A stretch of 64,000 bases of DNA from Coraliomargarita sp965656715 (GCA_965656715.1 CBFHLR010000006.1:1-64000); one strand, 5' to 3'; positions 46,496 through 55,782 are shown, numbered from the stretch's first letter. The notes: generated by a model not told the origin, from the letters alone. Numbers and translations: made by a program.

Positions 46496-47641
46496 TTATG
46501 AGCGTTCTACGCCTCGATTCCAATAGGCGAAACCAGCAAACATCAATAAACCACTCAGCAAGCACCATGCAAGCGACTCAAAGTGATTGAACCCGAATCC
46601 AATCACCACGCACCACCCAAGAACGCAGAGCATAAGATTGCTGGTCAACTGCCTCATCCTCACTCCGTATCGCCCAACAATTGCAAACGCATAGAGTGGC
46701 GCCGGGATCAGCAATGCAGGCGTTTGACCAGTCAGAATCAGAACGCATTGGATCAAGGCTGCCACCAACGAAAGTAGCGAGACCCACTTCTGAGTTGTTT
46801 CTGCGGCACCCGACACCACGCTATCGCCCGCAACGGAACCCCTTGTCCAAATGCGTAGGTGAAGCCAACGAACCACTAGCAAGAGGAAGACGAACACAGG
46901 TAGTTTCCATAAAATGGAAGCGTCCAGCCCCACAAACAGAGTCAAAAGACTCAAAACCCACAGACTATCATAGTGCACAAGACCGATGCGCCACGAGCGC
47001 AAGACCGGCAGCACAAAATGGCTGGCTCCAACAGCGAGACTCAAAACCACAAAGAGCAAGGATGTCAGGAACAGGATGTTCGCATAATCCGAAACATCCG
47101 CGCCAAGCATCGTTGGCAGCGCAAGCAACACCGCATTCGCAGCAAAGATGCCAGAGAGGACCATGCGCCAAGTCAGCAAAGACCACTGAGCCACAATGCC
47201 CGAGGAGGCATCACCCAAGGCATAGCCAAAAGTATGCAAACGTGCCGCAAGTGCTGTCAGGTCAAATACTCCGCGATCCCACTGCAAACTGAGTCGATTC
47301 TCCTGCAAACTCACACGTGCACTTCGGACTCCCGGCATCGCACGTGAAATGCGCTCCACCAACCAGACACAGCCCAAACACGACATCCCGTCGACGCGCA
47401 AAGTCAGCTCCGCCTGCCCCTCTTCGGCTTCCTGCTGAAGCCGTTTCAACAGCGCAAGATCCTCAGTTTTGCCAAGCGCATCGCCAACTGGACGCCCCAC
47501 TCGATCCTGAAGTGCGTAATAATCACCCAGATCCTCCGCATTTATCAGCTCATGCACTTGCCGACAACCCGAGCAGCAAAAAGCGCCATCTCCATGCCCC
47601 TCACGAAAGGGCGTTGCGCAATGCTGACAAGTAAGCTTCAT
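46496..47641 (-). CDS. FixI/CcoI-like metal-binding membrane protein without ATPase core
   Basis: The 381-residue protein begins like the copper P-type ATPase FixI/CcoI. A zinc-ribbon-like metal domain (CQHCATPF...FCCSGCRQVHELI, 5-35) is followed by LGDYYALQDR and an HMA domain with GMSCLGC. Several membrane helices (from about 155 to 375) follow. It ends at GFAYWNRGVERS: the A-domain TGE, the phosphorylation motif DKTGT and the nucleotide-binding domain are all missing. The stop is clean and a downstream gene follows 9 bp later, so it is not an edge effect. It may hold copper, or be a relic that gained a new role. Confidence 0.75.
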   Translation of the reverse strand: MKLTCQHCATPFREGHGDGAFCCSGCRQVHELINAEDLGDYYALQDRVGRPVGDALGKTEDLALLKRLQQEAEEGQAELTLRVDGMSCLGCVWLVERISRAMPGVRSARVSLQENRLSLQWDRGVFDLTALAARLHTFGYALGDASSGIVAQWSLLTWRMVLSGIFAANAVLLALPTMLGADVSDYANILFLTSLLFVVLSLAVGASHFVLPVLRSWRIGLVHYDSLWVLSLLTLFVGLDASILWKLPVFVFLLLVVRWLHLRIWTRGSVAGDSVVSGAAETTQKWVSLLSLVAALIQCVLILTGQTPALLIPAPLYAFAIVGRYGVRMRQLTSNLMLCVLGWCVVIGFGFNHFESLAWCLLSGLLMFAGFAYWNRGVERS

Positions 47642-47701
47642 CTAAAAAGTATTCAGCGCGGTAAATACGCGTTGCAATGTCTGAGTGCCAGTTTTTCTTA
47701 G

Positions 47702-48154
47702 ATGTCCATGGCAGATTCCCTACATCAGCTAGTCTATATGAGTTCAGCACGCCCTGAACTCACTAAAGATGCGCTGATCGACATACTCGCCGCAGCTCAA
47801 AAGAACAACGCTCGGCGCGGCATCACTGGCCTACTGCTTCACTCTGACGGAAACTTGATCCAAGTCATTGAGGGCACCCAAGCGAACGTCGAAGCACTCT
47901 ACGCAAAGATCTCTAACGACCAGCGTCACGATAACCCGATGGTGCTCTACCGTAAAGAGATCAGCCAACGCGACTTCCCCGAGTTTAAAATGGGCTTTCG
48001 CACACCAAACCGCAGCGAACTGGAAGCGAATTTCCCTGCCTTTATCGATATGATCGCAAAACGGCAAATTCCCAAGGAGACCCTTGAGAGTATTTCAAAA
48101 CAAGCGGCAGTCTTCCTCCGCACCTTCGCCCGAACCACCGGGCTCAATGGCTGA
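47702..48154 (+). CDS. BLUF-domain blue-light sensor
   Basis: The 150-residue protein is a short BLUF photoreceptor that binds FAD. The photoactive Tyr is in LVYMSSA. The NNARRGITGLLLHSDGN segment carries the flavin-binding Asn. The key Gln is in LIQVIEGTQ and the RHDNPMVLYRKEISQRDF strand follows. The Trp/Met near the flavin reads FKMGFR (W replaced by F, Met kept). A ~50-residue helical C-terminus follows. It has no output domain, so it presumably acts by protein-protein contact; the ECF sigma gene 123 bp downstream is a possible but unproven partner. A second ATG lies two codons downstream. Confidence 0.93.
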   Translation: MSMADSLHQLVYMSSARPELTKDALIDILAAAQKNNARRGITGLLLHSDGNLIQVIEGTQANVEALYAKISNDQRHDNPMVLYRKEISQRDFPEFKMGFRTPNRSELEANFPAFIDMIAKRQIPKETLESISKQAAVFLRTFARTTGLNG

Positions 48155-48277
48155 GTGCCAAGCCCTGCAAAGCGCAAACAGAAGCGCCTTGCAAAAAAGT
48201 TCTAATAAAAACGCCCACCCCCACGTTGTTCATGTGAAACCGCTTGGTAGCGCTGCTAAGCCACACACCTAATCACG

Positions 48278-48799
48278 ATGAAACATGAACAACCCAGCCC
48301 CGATTCAGAGTGGATGCGCTCCCTGGTGGACGCCCACGCGGCAGAACTTACACGTTACGCCGCATCCATCCTTGGCGACTCCGACAGCGCCAAAGATGTT
48401 GTGCAAGACTGCTTCATTCGCCTCTGGCAGGAACCACGCGAGAAAGTTGACGGACACGTGCGCCCATGGCTATTCCGCGTCTGTCGCAACCGAGCGATTG
48501 ACCTTCAACGAAAAGGAGGACGCATGAAACCGCTCAGCGAAGTGCAGACAGCGACCACGCCCGCCGAAGGAAAAAACCCGGAAGAGCTTGCCGAACAACA
48601 TGACAGCCAAAACCAGATATTGGGCCTCATGCAACAGCTCCCTGAAAACCAACGCGAAGTAGTCCGGCTTAAATTCCAGAACGGCCTAAGCTATAAAGAA
48701 ATCGCCTCCGTCACCGAACTATCGGTCACCAATGTAGGCTTCCTGCTACATACCGCCATCAAGACCCTGCGCGCACAAGTCGCTGCCACGGGTGAGTAA
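48278..48799 (+). CDS. ECF-type RNA polymerase sigma factor
   Basis: The 173-residue sigma-70 family protein has region 2 (LTRYAASILGDSDSAKDVVQDCFIRLWQE, then VRPWLFRVCRNRAIDLQRK) and region 4 (LPENQREVVRLKFQNGLSYKEIASVTELSVTNVGFLLHTAIKTLR; both given as markers). It lacks region 3, as in ECF sigmas. The gene 18 bp downstream encodes an anti-sigma-like N-terminus fused to a VWA domain, so the pair probably forms a signalling unit. A TGAAAC at 48235-48240 might be part of an autoregulated ECF promoter, but this is weak. Confidence 0.93.
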   Translation: MKHEQPSPDSEWMRSLVDAHAAELTRYAASILGDSDSAKDVVQDCFIRLWQEPREKVDGHVRPWLFRVCRNRAIDLQRKGGRMKPLSEVQTATTPAEGKNPEELAEQHDSQNQILGLMQQLPENQREVVRLKFQNGLSYKEIASVTELSVTNVGFLLHTAIKTLRAQVAATGE

Positions 48800-48817
48800 C
48801 AAAAAGGAGACAAGACA

Positions 48818-51133
48818 ATGAAACTTTTACCAGACGATCCCAGATTAACCGCATACGCGCTCGGCGAAATCGAAGACCCACAAGAACGCCACGCAATCGA
48901 ACAAGCCATTCAAGCCGACCCGGCCCTACAGGCAGAAGTCGACAGCATCCGCAACATAGGCGACCTGCTCAGCGACCAACTCGAAACCGAAGCTGCCCCC
49001 GAATTCAGCGAATTCGAAAAAGAGCAACTCCAGCAAGCCCCAAGCCCGAAGGAAACGCGCTCACCACTTCGAGTGCTCCTATCATGGCCTGCGGCCTCAG
49101 GTATCGCAGCAATCTTCGCAGTCATGCTCTACTTGAGCACCTCTCGCGTGGAGCGCACGGACTACGACATCGCATTCCGCCACCAAGCCGACACGGATGC
49201 CCCCGAAGAAGTCCGCTACCGAGTTCTCGACGTCGAAATCCCCGACGAAGTCATCCAGGGCACACCACAACCCATTAAGGTTCCCAACCTTGAGCCTGCA
49301 CCAACTCAGGCACCTCGAATCGTTGTCGTGGAGAATGCAACAGCCGCGCGCATGGCCGACGGAATGCTTCTAGACGAATCGATTGACGCGGATGGGCTCA
49401 CAGACAAACAAAGCCCGACTCCTAATCCTGAGCTGTTGAGCTACGACGAATTCTCGGCACGAAGCCTAGCGAAAAAAGAAGCTGACAATGAATCCGAATT
49501 GTCGATCCGACCCAACCAAGTAACAACATTGGCAGCACCCGTATTGGCATCCAACGCGAAGCCCAGAGCTAAGACACGCTCTAGTGATTTTGCATTCTCA
49601 GACTCAACAACAGCCCCATCTACCGAAATGGAGTTGGGAGCCGCTGCCTGCTTTGCGCCTCCACCGCCGCCTCCGGCCGAACCCGAAGCTCGCACACAGT
49701 GGAACACCGAGAAATACGATCCGATCGAAGAAACCGACTTCCGTTCACCATTGGTTGCGCCGCTTTCGACCTTCTCCATCGATGTCGACACTGCGAGCTA
49801 TGCCAACGTGCGCCGCTTTCTCAATCAAGGGCAACTGCCACCCGCAGACGCGGTTCGTATCGAAGAGTTGATCAACTACTTCCCATACAACGATGCTCCA
49901 CCAACCAAGTCGCTCGACGAAGGCGGTGATCCATTCGCAGTGCACATGGCGCAAACCGATGCACCATGGAACCCAAAGCACCATCTACTGCGCATTGCAC
50001 TCAAAGGCTACGAAATGCCCTGGGAAGAACGCCCGGCCTCCAACTTGGTCTTTGTGCTGGATGTTTCCGGCTCAATGAGCAGCGCCAATAAACTGCCACT
50101 CGTCAAAGACGCCATGAACATGTTGGTGCAGCGCCTCGACCAGCGCGACCGTGTTGCGATCGTGGTCTATGCCGGCGCATCCGGACTCGTGCTACCGTCC
50201 ACCACAGCCAACAACACCGAGACCATTGAGCACGCGATCCACAATCTGGAGTCCGGCGGATCGACCAACGCAGGAGCAGGCATCCAACTCGCCTACAAGG
50301 TCGCACGTGACCACTTCATCGAAGGCGGCAACAACCGCGTCATCCTCTGCACCGACGGCGATTTCAACGTAGGGCAGACCAACCGCGGCGAACTCGCAAC
50401 AATCGCCGAGCAACAAGCCGAAGACGGCACCTCGCTGACCATCCTTGGCTTCGGCATGGGCAACTACAAAGACGACATGCTTGAAACGCTCTCTAACAAA
50501 GGAAAAGGCAGCTACGCCTACGTCGACTCACGATCCGAAGCACGCAAAGTCTTTCTGGAAGACTTGACCAGCAACTTGTTCAAGATCGCCAAAGACGTTA
50601 AAATCCAAGTCGAGTTCAACCCCAACCAAGTCAATGCGTATCGATTAATTGGATACGAGAATCGCCGCCTCAAGGCGGAAGATTTCAACAACGACCAAAA
50701 GAAGGCCGGAGATATCGGCCCCGGTCACTCAATCGTTGCGCTCTATGAGATCGTGCCCAGCAATACGTCCATCGACCTACCCGGAGTGGATTCCCTGCGC
50801 TACCAACAGCAGGCCGAAGCCGAACAAGTCGACGGCGAGGTTGCTACCGTTAAACTTCGCTACAAACAGCCGGACGCATCCGTCAGCAAGCTGACCCAAC
50901 AAACCGTTCACAGTGACGAACTCACCGAGTTCAAATCCAGCAGCGAGGACGTTCGCTTCAGCGCCGCAGTTGCAGCCTTTGGTCTACGCCTCAGAGAATC
51001 GCAAAGCATCGGAGAATACGACTACGATGCAATCAGCCGCATCGCAGCCAACGCACTCGCCCAGGACCCGGGCGGCCATCGCAGCGAATTTATCGATCTC
51101 GTAGAGAAAGCCGAAAAGCTCTCGAATAAGTAA
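48818..51133 (+). CDS. Anti-sigma-like/von Willebrand factor A membrane protein (YfbK type)
   Basis: The 771-residue protein starts with an anti-sigma-like cytoplasmic region (LTAYALGEIEDPQERHAIEQAI, resembling anti-sigma N-termini but without zinc Cys). One membrane helix (about 89-105) and a disordered Pro/Glu linker follow. The YfbK-type N-terminal domain has FSIDVDTASYANVRRFL and INYFPY. The VWA domain has the MIDAS motif DVSGS and TNAGAGIQLAY, and a DUF3520-like C-terminus runs to GGHRSEFIDLVEKA. The good Shine-Dalgarno AAAGGAG precedes the ATG. It likely sequesters the sigma factor and senses an external ligand by its VWA domain (inference). Confidence 0.88.
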   Translation: MKLLPDDPRLTAYALGEIEDPQERHAIEQAIQADPALQAEVDSIRNIGDLLSDQLETEAAPEFSEFEKEQLQQAPSPKETRSPLRVLLSWPAASGIAAIFAVMLYLSTSRVERTDYDIAFRHQADTDAPEEVRYRVLDVEIPDEVIQGTPQPIKVPNLEPAPTQAPRIVVVENATAARMADGMLLDESIDADGLTDKQSPTPNPELLSYDEFSARSLAKKEADNESELSIRPNQVTTLAAPVLASNAKPRAKTRSSDFAFSDSTTAPSTEMELGAAACFAPPPPPPAEPEARTQWNTEKYDPIEETDFRSPLVAPLSTFSIDVDTASYANVRRFLNQGQLPPADAVRIEELINYFPYNDAPPTKSLDEGGDPFAVHMAQTDAPWNPKHHLLRIALKGYEMPWEERPASNLVFVLDVSGSMSSANKLPLVKDAMNMLVQRLDQRDRVAIVVYAGASGLVLPSTTANNTETIEHAIHNLESGGSTNAGAGIQLAYKVARDHFIEGGNNRVILCTDGDFNVGQTNRGELATIAEQQAEDGTSLTILGFGMGNYKDDMLETLSNKGKGSYAYVDSRSEARKVFLEDLTSNLFKIAKDVKIQVEFNPNQVNAYRLIGYENRRLKAEDFNNDQKKAGDIGPGHSIVALYEIVPSNTSIDLPGVDSLRYQQQAEAEQVDGEVATVKLRYKQPDASVSKLTQQTVHSDELTEFKSSSEDVRFSAAVAAFGLRLRESQSIGEYDYDAISRIAANALAQDPGGHRSEFIDLVEKAEKLSNK

Positions 51134-51199
51134 GCGTTGGGGTCCCGCCTTCAGGCGGTTTAGGATGACTTGAATCCGGCTAAAGCCGGGACCCCAACT
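51134..51199. repeat. Two-hairpin palindromic element, intact intergenic copy
   Basis: Outer arms GTTGGGGTCCCG and CGGGACCCCAAC are perfect 12-bp inverted repeats. Inside are hairpins CCGCC-TTCA-GGCGG and CCGGCT-AA-AGCCGG, separated by a GACTTGAAT-containing spacer. A 34-bp stretch (51167-51200) recurs exactly, in reverse complement, at 57230-57263 inside the cysteine desulfurase gene. It lies directly after the VWA gene stop. Confidence 0.88.
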
Positions 51200-51248
51200 T
51201 CAGCAAGGCACATCTGGCTGCAGCAAGGCTACACCATCAGATAAGAAA

Positions 51249-51296
51249 GCTCCTCCCCTGCAAAGGGGAGGTCAACTGCGCCAGGTGGGAGGGGTC
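51249..51296. repeat. GGGGAGG palindromic repeat
   Basis: CCTCCCCT-GCAA-AGGGGAGG forms a perfect 8-bp hairpin, followed by CAACTGCGCCAGGTGGGAGGGG, whose last bases can pair with the left arm instead. Sequences of this type are a widespread REP-like family in environmental bacterial genomes (recalled, not checked). It lies between the convergent VWA and dehydrogenase genes. Confidence 0.65.
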
Positions 51297-51311
51297 AAAT
51301 CAGTCCCAAAG

Positions 51312-54300
51312 CTAAACCAAGTCGAAACGCTCAATACCCTTACGCACATCCGAGAGGAAGGCCGCAGCGCCCACTCCATTGACCCAACGGTGATCAAAGG
51401 TCAGCACCAGCGAAACCACTTCCATGGTCCCACCGTCCTTTGACTTCGGGTCCGGCAAGGAAAATGGCGCTCCGATAAATAACGTCGCCACAGATGGCGG
51501 CACCACAACTGGAATTGCCGAGCGCACGTTGTAGGCCCCCATGCTGGAGATCGAGAGCGAGACACGATTCTTCGAGACAATCTCTCCATGACGCGTGTCA
51601 CGTAGTGATTTATTGAATACATCTGGAAACTGCTCCCAGTCCAATGCATTAGCGTTCTGCACCACAGCCGTTTCCAAAACATCGCCCGGCAGGGCCACTG
51701 CCACACCAAGATCCATACGCTCGGAGTCGTGCATCAATTGACCACCACGAATGTAGGACGCGAAACGCTCATGCTTTTTCATCGCTTGCACCACTGCCCA
51801 AGCAGTCATCGTCGCAGTCGAAAGTGTGCCACCCGGCGTCTTTTTGCTACGCAGGCGCGCATCACGCACAGCCTCCCAGCGACAAGTCATATCAATCGTT
51901 GCAGGGACAATGCCTTCGAGTTGCTTGATCGCCTCCATCGACAGGCCTGCGGCCTTCTTCAAAGTATTGTAAGCCTGCGGATCCTCCGGCTCGGCGACTT
52001 TGAGCGCGGCAGGCTCAGCCTTGCGGCTGACACGCAAGACCACAAGGTCCTGCCCGACGCTCACCTCATCGTCCTCTGCGACATTCCAAGATTCGAGCAC
52101 GCCATCCTCATCACTTTCAATCGGGAAGACCGCCTTATCGGTTTCGACTTCACAGAGAGCATCATCCGCGCTCACTTCGTCACCGACTTGCTTCAGCACC
52201 GAAACGACGCGCGCCACACGAATCCCCTCTCCCAAAATCGGCACGGTGATCACTTTGGTCGACTCTTCAACATTAGCGGTTTCTTCAGTCATATCAGCAG
52301 ATGGTAAATCGGTAGTTCCAGATGTTTGCGTAACAGTCGCTTCAGCATCCAGTTGCAAAGCACTTTCTAAAGTCGCAGAGAGGAGACGCTCGATCGCAGC
52401 TGCGACACGCGCCCGATCCGGCAGTGCAGCATATTCGTAAATTGGATTGAAGCCGACGTGCACATCTTCCTTAGAAACGATAACCGGAGGTGCTTTCAGC
52501 GCCTGCAGCACCGCACGGTCGCTACAGAGTTCCGCAACAATCATCTGCCCAACACTCGCAGAGATGTTATCCTCCTGCACGATGATCAAGCGACCTGTCT
52601 TTTGCACCGAAGCCGTAATCGCCTCACGGTCCCAAGGGGCAATTGAACGCAAATCAATCAACTCCACATCCAGATCAGCTGGCATGCCCTCCAAGGTTTC
52701 CTCTACCAGCTCGATGCAATTGCCCCAAGTGACTAAGGTAAGCAGTTCACCCTCACGAACCATGCGCGCCTTGCCGAGCGGCACCGCTGCCGCAGGTTCA
52801 GCAACCTTCTGATCGGCCCACATCAAATGCTTCGGCAACAAGATAATTGTCGGATCTTCGCCATGCAGTGCCGTCCAAAAAAGCCCGGCCGTATCCTCAG
52901 GCGTCGATGGCACCACTACACGAATTCCGGGCACTCGAGCAAACGATGCTTCACCCGCCTGACTATGCCAGAGCGCGCCACCGGGAAGGTAGCCACCGCA
53001 CGGCGCATAGATCACCAGTGGACATTTCCAATGCCCAAAGCTGCGCCAACGCAAGGTCGCCATGTTGGACACCAGTTGATTCCAACCGGGATAAATAAAG
53101 TCAACAAATTGAATCTCGAAGCACGGACGCTTACCATACGAAGCCAAGCCCACCGATACGCCCATGATGGTCGACTCAGCCAGCGGGGAGTTTACCGCTC
53201 GGGACGGATCTTTAGTAGATAGCCCCTTAGTCAGGTTAAACACTCCACCTTTCGGATCTGCAATGTCCTCACCAAAGAACACCACATCGCTCAACTCATC
53301 GATTGCAGTGTGGAAGGTCTTATTCACCGCATCCAGCATACGGCAAGACTCACCGAGCTCAATCTGCGTTGCACTCGGATCAGGATCAGGGCCCACCAAG
53401 TGCAAGGTGCTCTCTTCCGCACGTGGGTCTTCGGCCGTGCTCACTTCGCGATACGCGGCTCGAATCTCCTCACGCAAAGCTTCTTCGCTCGCAGTTGCCT
53501 CTTCGCGAGTCAATACGCCCTCATCAATCAAACGGTCTTGAAAGAGAGTAATAGGGTCGCGTTCATGCATCGACTCAAGCTCTTCAACTGAGCGATACAT
53601 ACGTTGATCGTCCGCGCTGGAATGATTGGAAAAACGCTCCACGTCACACCAAATAAAGGCAGGGCCCTTACCTGAGCGTGCATGCTCAACAGCGACACGC
53701 CCCGCTTCTGCGACGGCTTCGACATCACTGCCATCAACGCGCATCCACTCATCGCGATTAAACACATTGAGAGCTAACGGATTAGTGCGCTGAGTCGAAG
53801 TGCTAATTGCAATGCGGTTATCTTCAACCACAAACACCATCGGCAAATTGCGCTCTTTAGCGAAACAAATCGCCTCATAAAAATCACCCTGACGCGTCGA
53901 AGCTTCACCTATAGATGCGTAGACAATATTCTTCTTACCATCTAACTGCATTCCCCAAGCCGCACCACAAGCAGGCAACATATGCACCCCCACAGGCGAC
54001 GGGTGGCTCCATATATTCAACTCACGATCACTAAAGTGACCAGTCAACTGGCGTCCGCCACTTGAGGATTCGCGCTTCGCATAGAACGCCAAGGCCAAAT
54101 CCTGATCACTGATGCCCCTCTGCAAACAAAAGGCCCGATCACGATAATATGGAAAGGCATAGTCCTCGGGCTCCATATGTAATGCCACCCCTGCAAGCGC
54201 CTCATGCCCCATACCAGAGATATGAAACCAGCCCTTCCCTTGACGGATTAGGCTCTGCTCGCGGAGATCGCCAATGCGGCTACGCCAGAGCGTCTTTAAA

Positions 54301-54359
54301 AGAGATTTACGTGACGCTGAATCAAGGCGCGTCTTCGCGGATGGGTCTGAATTTGGCAT
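51312..54359 (-). CDS. Single-chain 2-oxoacid dehydrogenase: E1alpha-E1beta-lipoyl-E2 fusion
   Basis: This 1015-residue protein joins four normally separate parts of a pyruvate/branched-chain 2-oxoacid dehydrogenase complex. E1alpha spans 1-320 (GEASTRQGDFYEA at 152-164 and NRIAIS form the TPP motif). E1beta spans 333-665 (FFGEDIADPKGGVF, VNSPLAES, FVDFIYP). A lipoyl domain spans 702-778 (VETDKAVF, lipoyl Lys742). An E2 acyltransferase spans about 815-1015. The E2 active-site motif is DHRWVNG (989-995); the usual DHRxxDG has Asp where Asn is here. No clear E3-binding domain is visible between lipoyl and E2 parts. The frame is continuous without gaps. A hairpin with a U tail lies in its leader (54400-54499). 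Confidence 0.9.
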   Translation of the reverse strand: MPNSDPSAKTRLDSASRKSLLKTLWRSRIGDLREQSLIRQGKGWFHISGMGHEALAGVALHMEPEDYAFPYYRDRAFCLQRGISDQDLALAFYAKRESSSGGRQLTGHFSDRELNIWSHPSPVGVHMLPACGAAWGMQLDGKKNIVYASIGEASTRQGDFYEAICFAKERNLPMVFVVEDNRIAISTSTQRTNPLALNVFNRDEWMRVDGSDVEAVAEAGRVAVEHARSGKGPAFIWCDVERFSNHSSADDQRMYRSVEELESMHERDPITLFQDRLIDEGVLTREEATASEEALREEIRAAYREVSTAEDPRAEESTLHLVGPDPDPSATQIELGESCRMLDAVNKTFHTAIDELSDVVFFGEDIADPKGGVFNLTKGLSTKDPSRAVNSPLAESTIMGVSVGLASYGKRPCFEIQFVDFIYPGWNQLVSNMATLRWRSFGHWKCPLVIYAPCGGYLPGGALWHSQAGEASFARVPGIRVVVPSTPEDTAGLFWTALHGEDPTIILLPKHLMWADQKVAEPAAAVPLGKARMVREGELLTLVTWGNCIELVEETLEGMPADLDVELIDLRSIAPWDREAITASVQKTGRLIIVQEDNISASVGQMIVAELCSDRAVLQALKAPPVIVSKEDVHVGFNPIYEYAALPDRARVAAAIERLLSATLESALQLDAEATVTQTSGTTDLPSADMTEETANVEESTKVITVPILGEGIRVARVVSVLKQVGDEVSADDALCEVETDKAVFPIESDEDGVLESWNVAEDDEVSVGQDLVVLRVSRKAEPAALKVAEPEDPQAYNTLKKAAGLSMEAIKQLEGIVPATIDMTCRWEAVRDARLRSKKTPGGTLSTATMTAWAVVQAMKKHERFASYIRGGQLMHDSERMDLGVAVALPGDVLETAVVQNANALDWEQFPDVFNKSLRDTRHGEIVSKNRVSLSISSMGAYNVRSAIPVVVPPSVATLFIGAPFSLPDPKSKDGGTMEVVSLVLTFDHRWVNGVGAAAFLSDVRKGIERFDLV

Positions 54360-54759
<400 letters not shown>

Positions 54760-55134
54760 ATGCAACACCGAGAAGAATTCCGTCCAGGCGCTGTCATCAT
54801 CAAGCAAGGCGATGAAGGCATCGGCTTTTATGTTTTGGAGAAAGGCTCAGTCGAAGTCTTCAAGGACGACATTAAGCTCAATGTGCTCATGTTTCCCGGA
54901 ACCATCTTCGGCGAAATGGGTAACATTACCAATAAACCGCGCACCTGCACCGTCAAAGCCCGCACCCCAACCGTCGTCACTCGCTACGAAGCTGCGGGTA
55001 TGGATGAAATCATCCGTGAGCACCCGGACATCGCGCTACGTATTTTCAAAACACTCGCGAGCCGACTGGAACGCACCACCCAAAAACTGGCCGATCTCTC
55101 ACAGGCAGCCTTGTTGATCTCCGAAGAAGAATAA
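54760..55134 (+). CDS. Cyclic nucleotide-binding domain protein
   Basis: The 124-residue protein is a single CAP-type cyclic-nucleotide-binding domain: FRPGAVIIKQGDEGIGFYVLEKGSVEVF, then the phosphate-binding-cassette-like FGEMGNITNKPRTCTVKA, and C-terminal helices. No DNA-binding or catalytic domain is attached. The Arg of the cassette (PRTCT) is kept, so it may bind cAMP, cGMP or another nucleotide. Its partner is unknown. The next gene, a peroxiredoxin, starts 55 bp downstream on the same strand. Confidence 0.9.
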   Translation: MQHREEFRPGAVIIKQGDEGIGFYVLEKGSVEVFKDDIKLNVLMFPGTIFGEMGNITNKPRTCTVKARTPTVVTRYEAAGMDEIIREHPDIALRIFKTLASRLERTTQKLADLSQAALLISEEE

Positions 55135-55189
55135 GCACCACGAGTTGCAAATCTGTAAGTGCGCCACAGCATGCTGCGTTATGTCTGGC

Positions 55190-55702
55190 ATGATCAAATT
55201 CACACTCGCAGTTCTCTTTCTCACGTGCACAGGCACGCTCGTTGCCAAAGGTCTCGAAGTTGGCGCAGATGCGCCCAAAGTCTCCGCCCTCGATCAAGAT
55301 GGCAATCCGGTTGACCTTGGCAAAGTTCTCGGAGAAGGCACCACGGTGGTCTTCTTCTACCCCAAAGCCGATACGCCTGGCTGCACCAAGCAGGCTTGTA
55401 GTCTAGGAGAGGGCTTCATGGAGTTGAAGCTGCGGGGTGTAAAAGTCTATGGCGTGTCAGGCGACAGCACGAAGGCCCAAGCAAAATTCAAACAGAAGTA
55501 TTCCCTCCCTTACCCCTTGCTCGCCGACAGCGAGCTCAAAGTCAGTGAGGCATTTGGCAAAGGCCGCTGGGCCCGCCAAGCCTACATCTTCCAAGATGGC
55601 AAAGTCGTATGGGCTGATCATAAGGCTGCAACCGCCAACCAATTCGAAGAGGTGCTAGCGGCACTGGATGAACTCGGAATCGCCCCGAAGGTGAGTATCT
55701 AG
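55190..55702 (+). CDS. Secreted peroxiredoxin, BCP/PrxQ type
   Basis: The start at 55190 (MIKFTLAVLFLTCTGTLVAKG) gives a signal peptide and 170 residues; an earlier in-frame ATG at 55145 would add a Cys-rich stretch before the signal. The AhpC/TSA fold shows VVFFYPKADTPGCTKQACSLGEG, with the peroxidatic Cys in PGCTK and a resolving Cys five residues later, as in PrxQ. It should reduce peroxides in the periplasm with thiol reductants. A palindromic repeat begins directly after the stop codon. Confidence 0.92.
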   Translation: MIKFTLAVLFLTCTGTLVAKGLEVGADAPKVSALDQDGNPVDLGKVLGEGTTVVFFYPKADTPGCTKQACSLGEGFMELKLRGVKVYGVSGDSTKAQAKFKQKYSLPYPLLADSELKVSEAFGKGRWARQAYIFQDGKVVWADHKAATANQFEEVLAALDELGIAPKVSI

Positions 55703-55782
55703 GTCGAAACTGCCTTCGCAGTTCCGCTACAATTCATTCGCTACAGAGCTGTATAGGAAGTGCCAACGCACTTTCTACACAG
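55703..55782. repeat. Palindromic repeat, GAAAC...CCGCTAC family, composite copy
   Basis: It holds GAAACTGC-CTTC-GCAGTTCC, then CCGCTAC, a spacer, CTACAGAG, and a second hairpin GAAGTGC-CAAC-GCACTTTC. The AACTGC/GCAGTT hairpin plus CCGCTAC also occur at 13633-13694 (inverted order). It overlaps the last codon and stop of recF and lies between two convergent genes. Confidence 0.68.

Noticed and set aside
46681..47347. Plus-strand open frames over the FixI-like gene
   Set aside because: The translations are rich in Gln, Arg and His with no recognisable pattern; the minus-strand frame has CxxC metal motifs and membrane helices.
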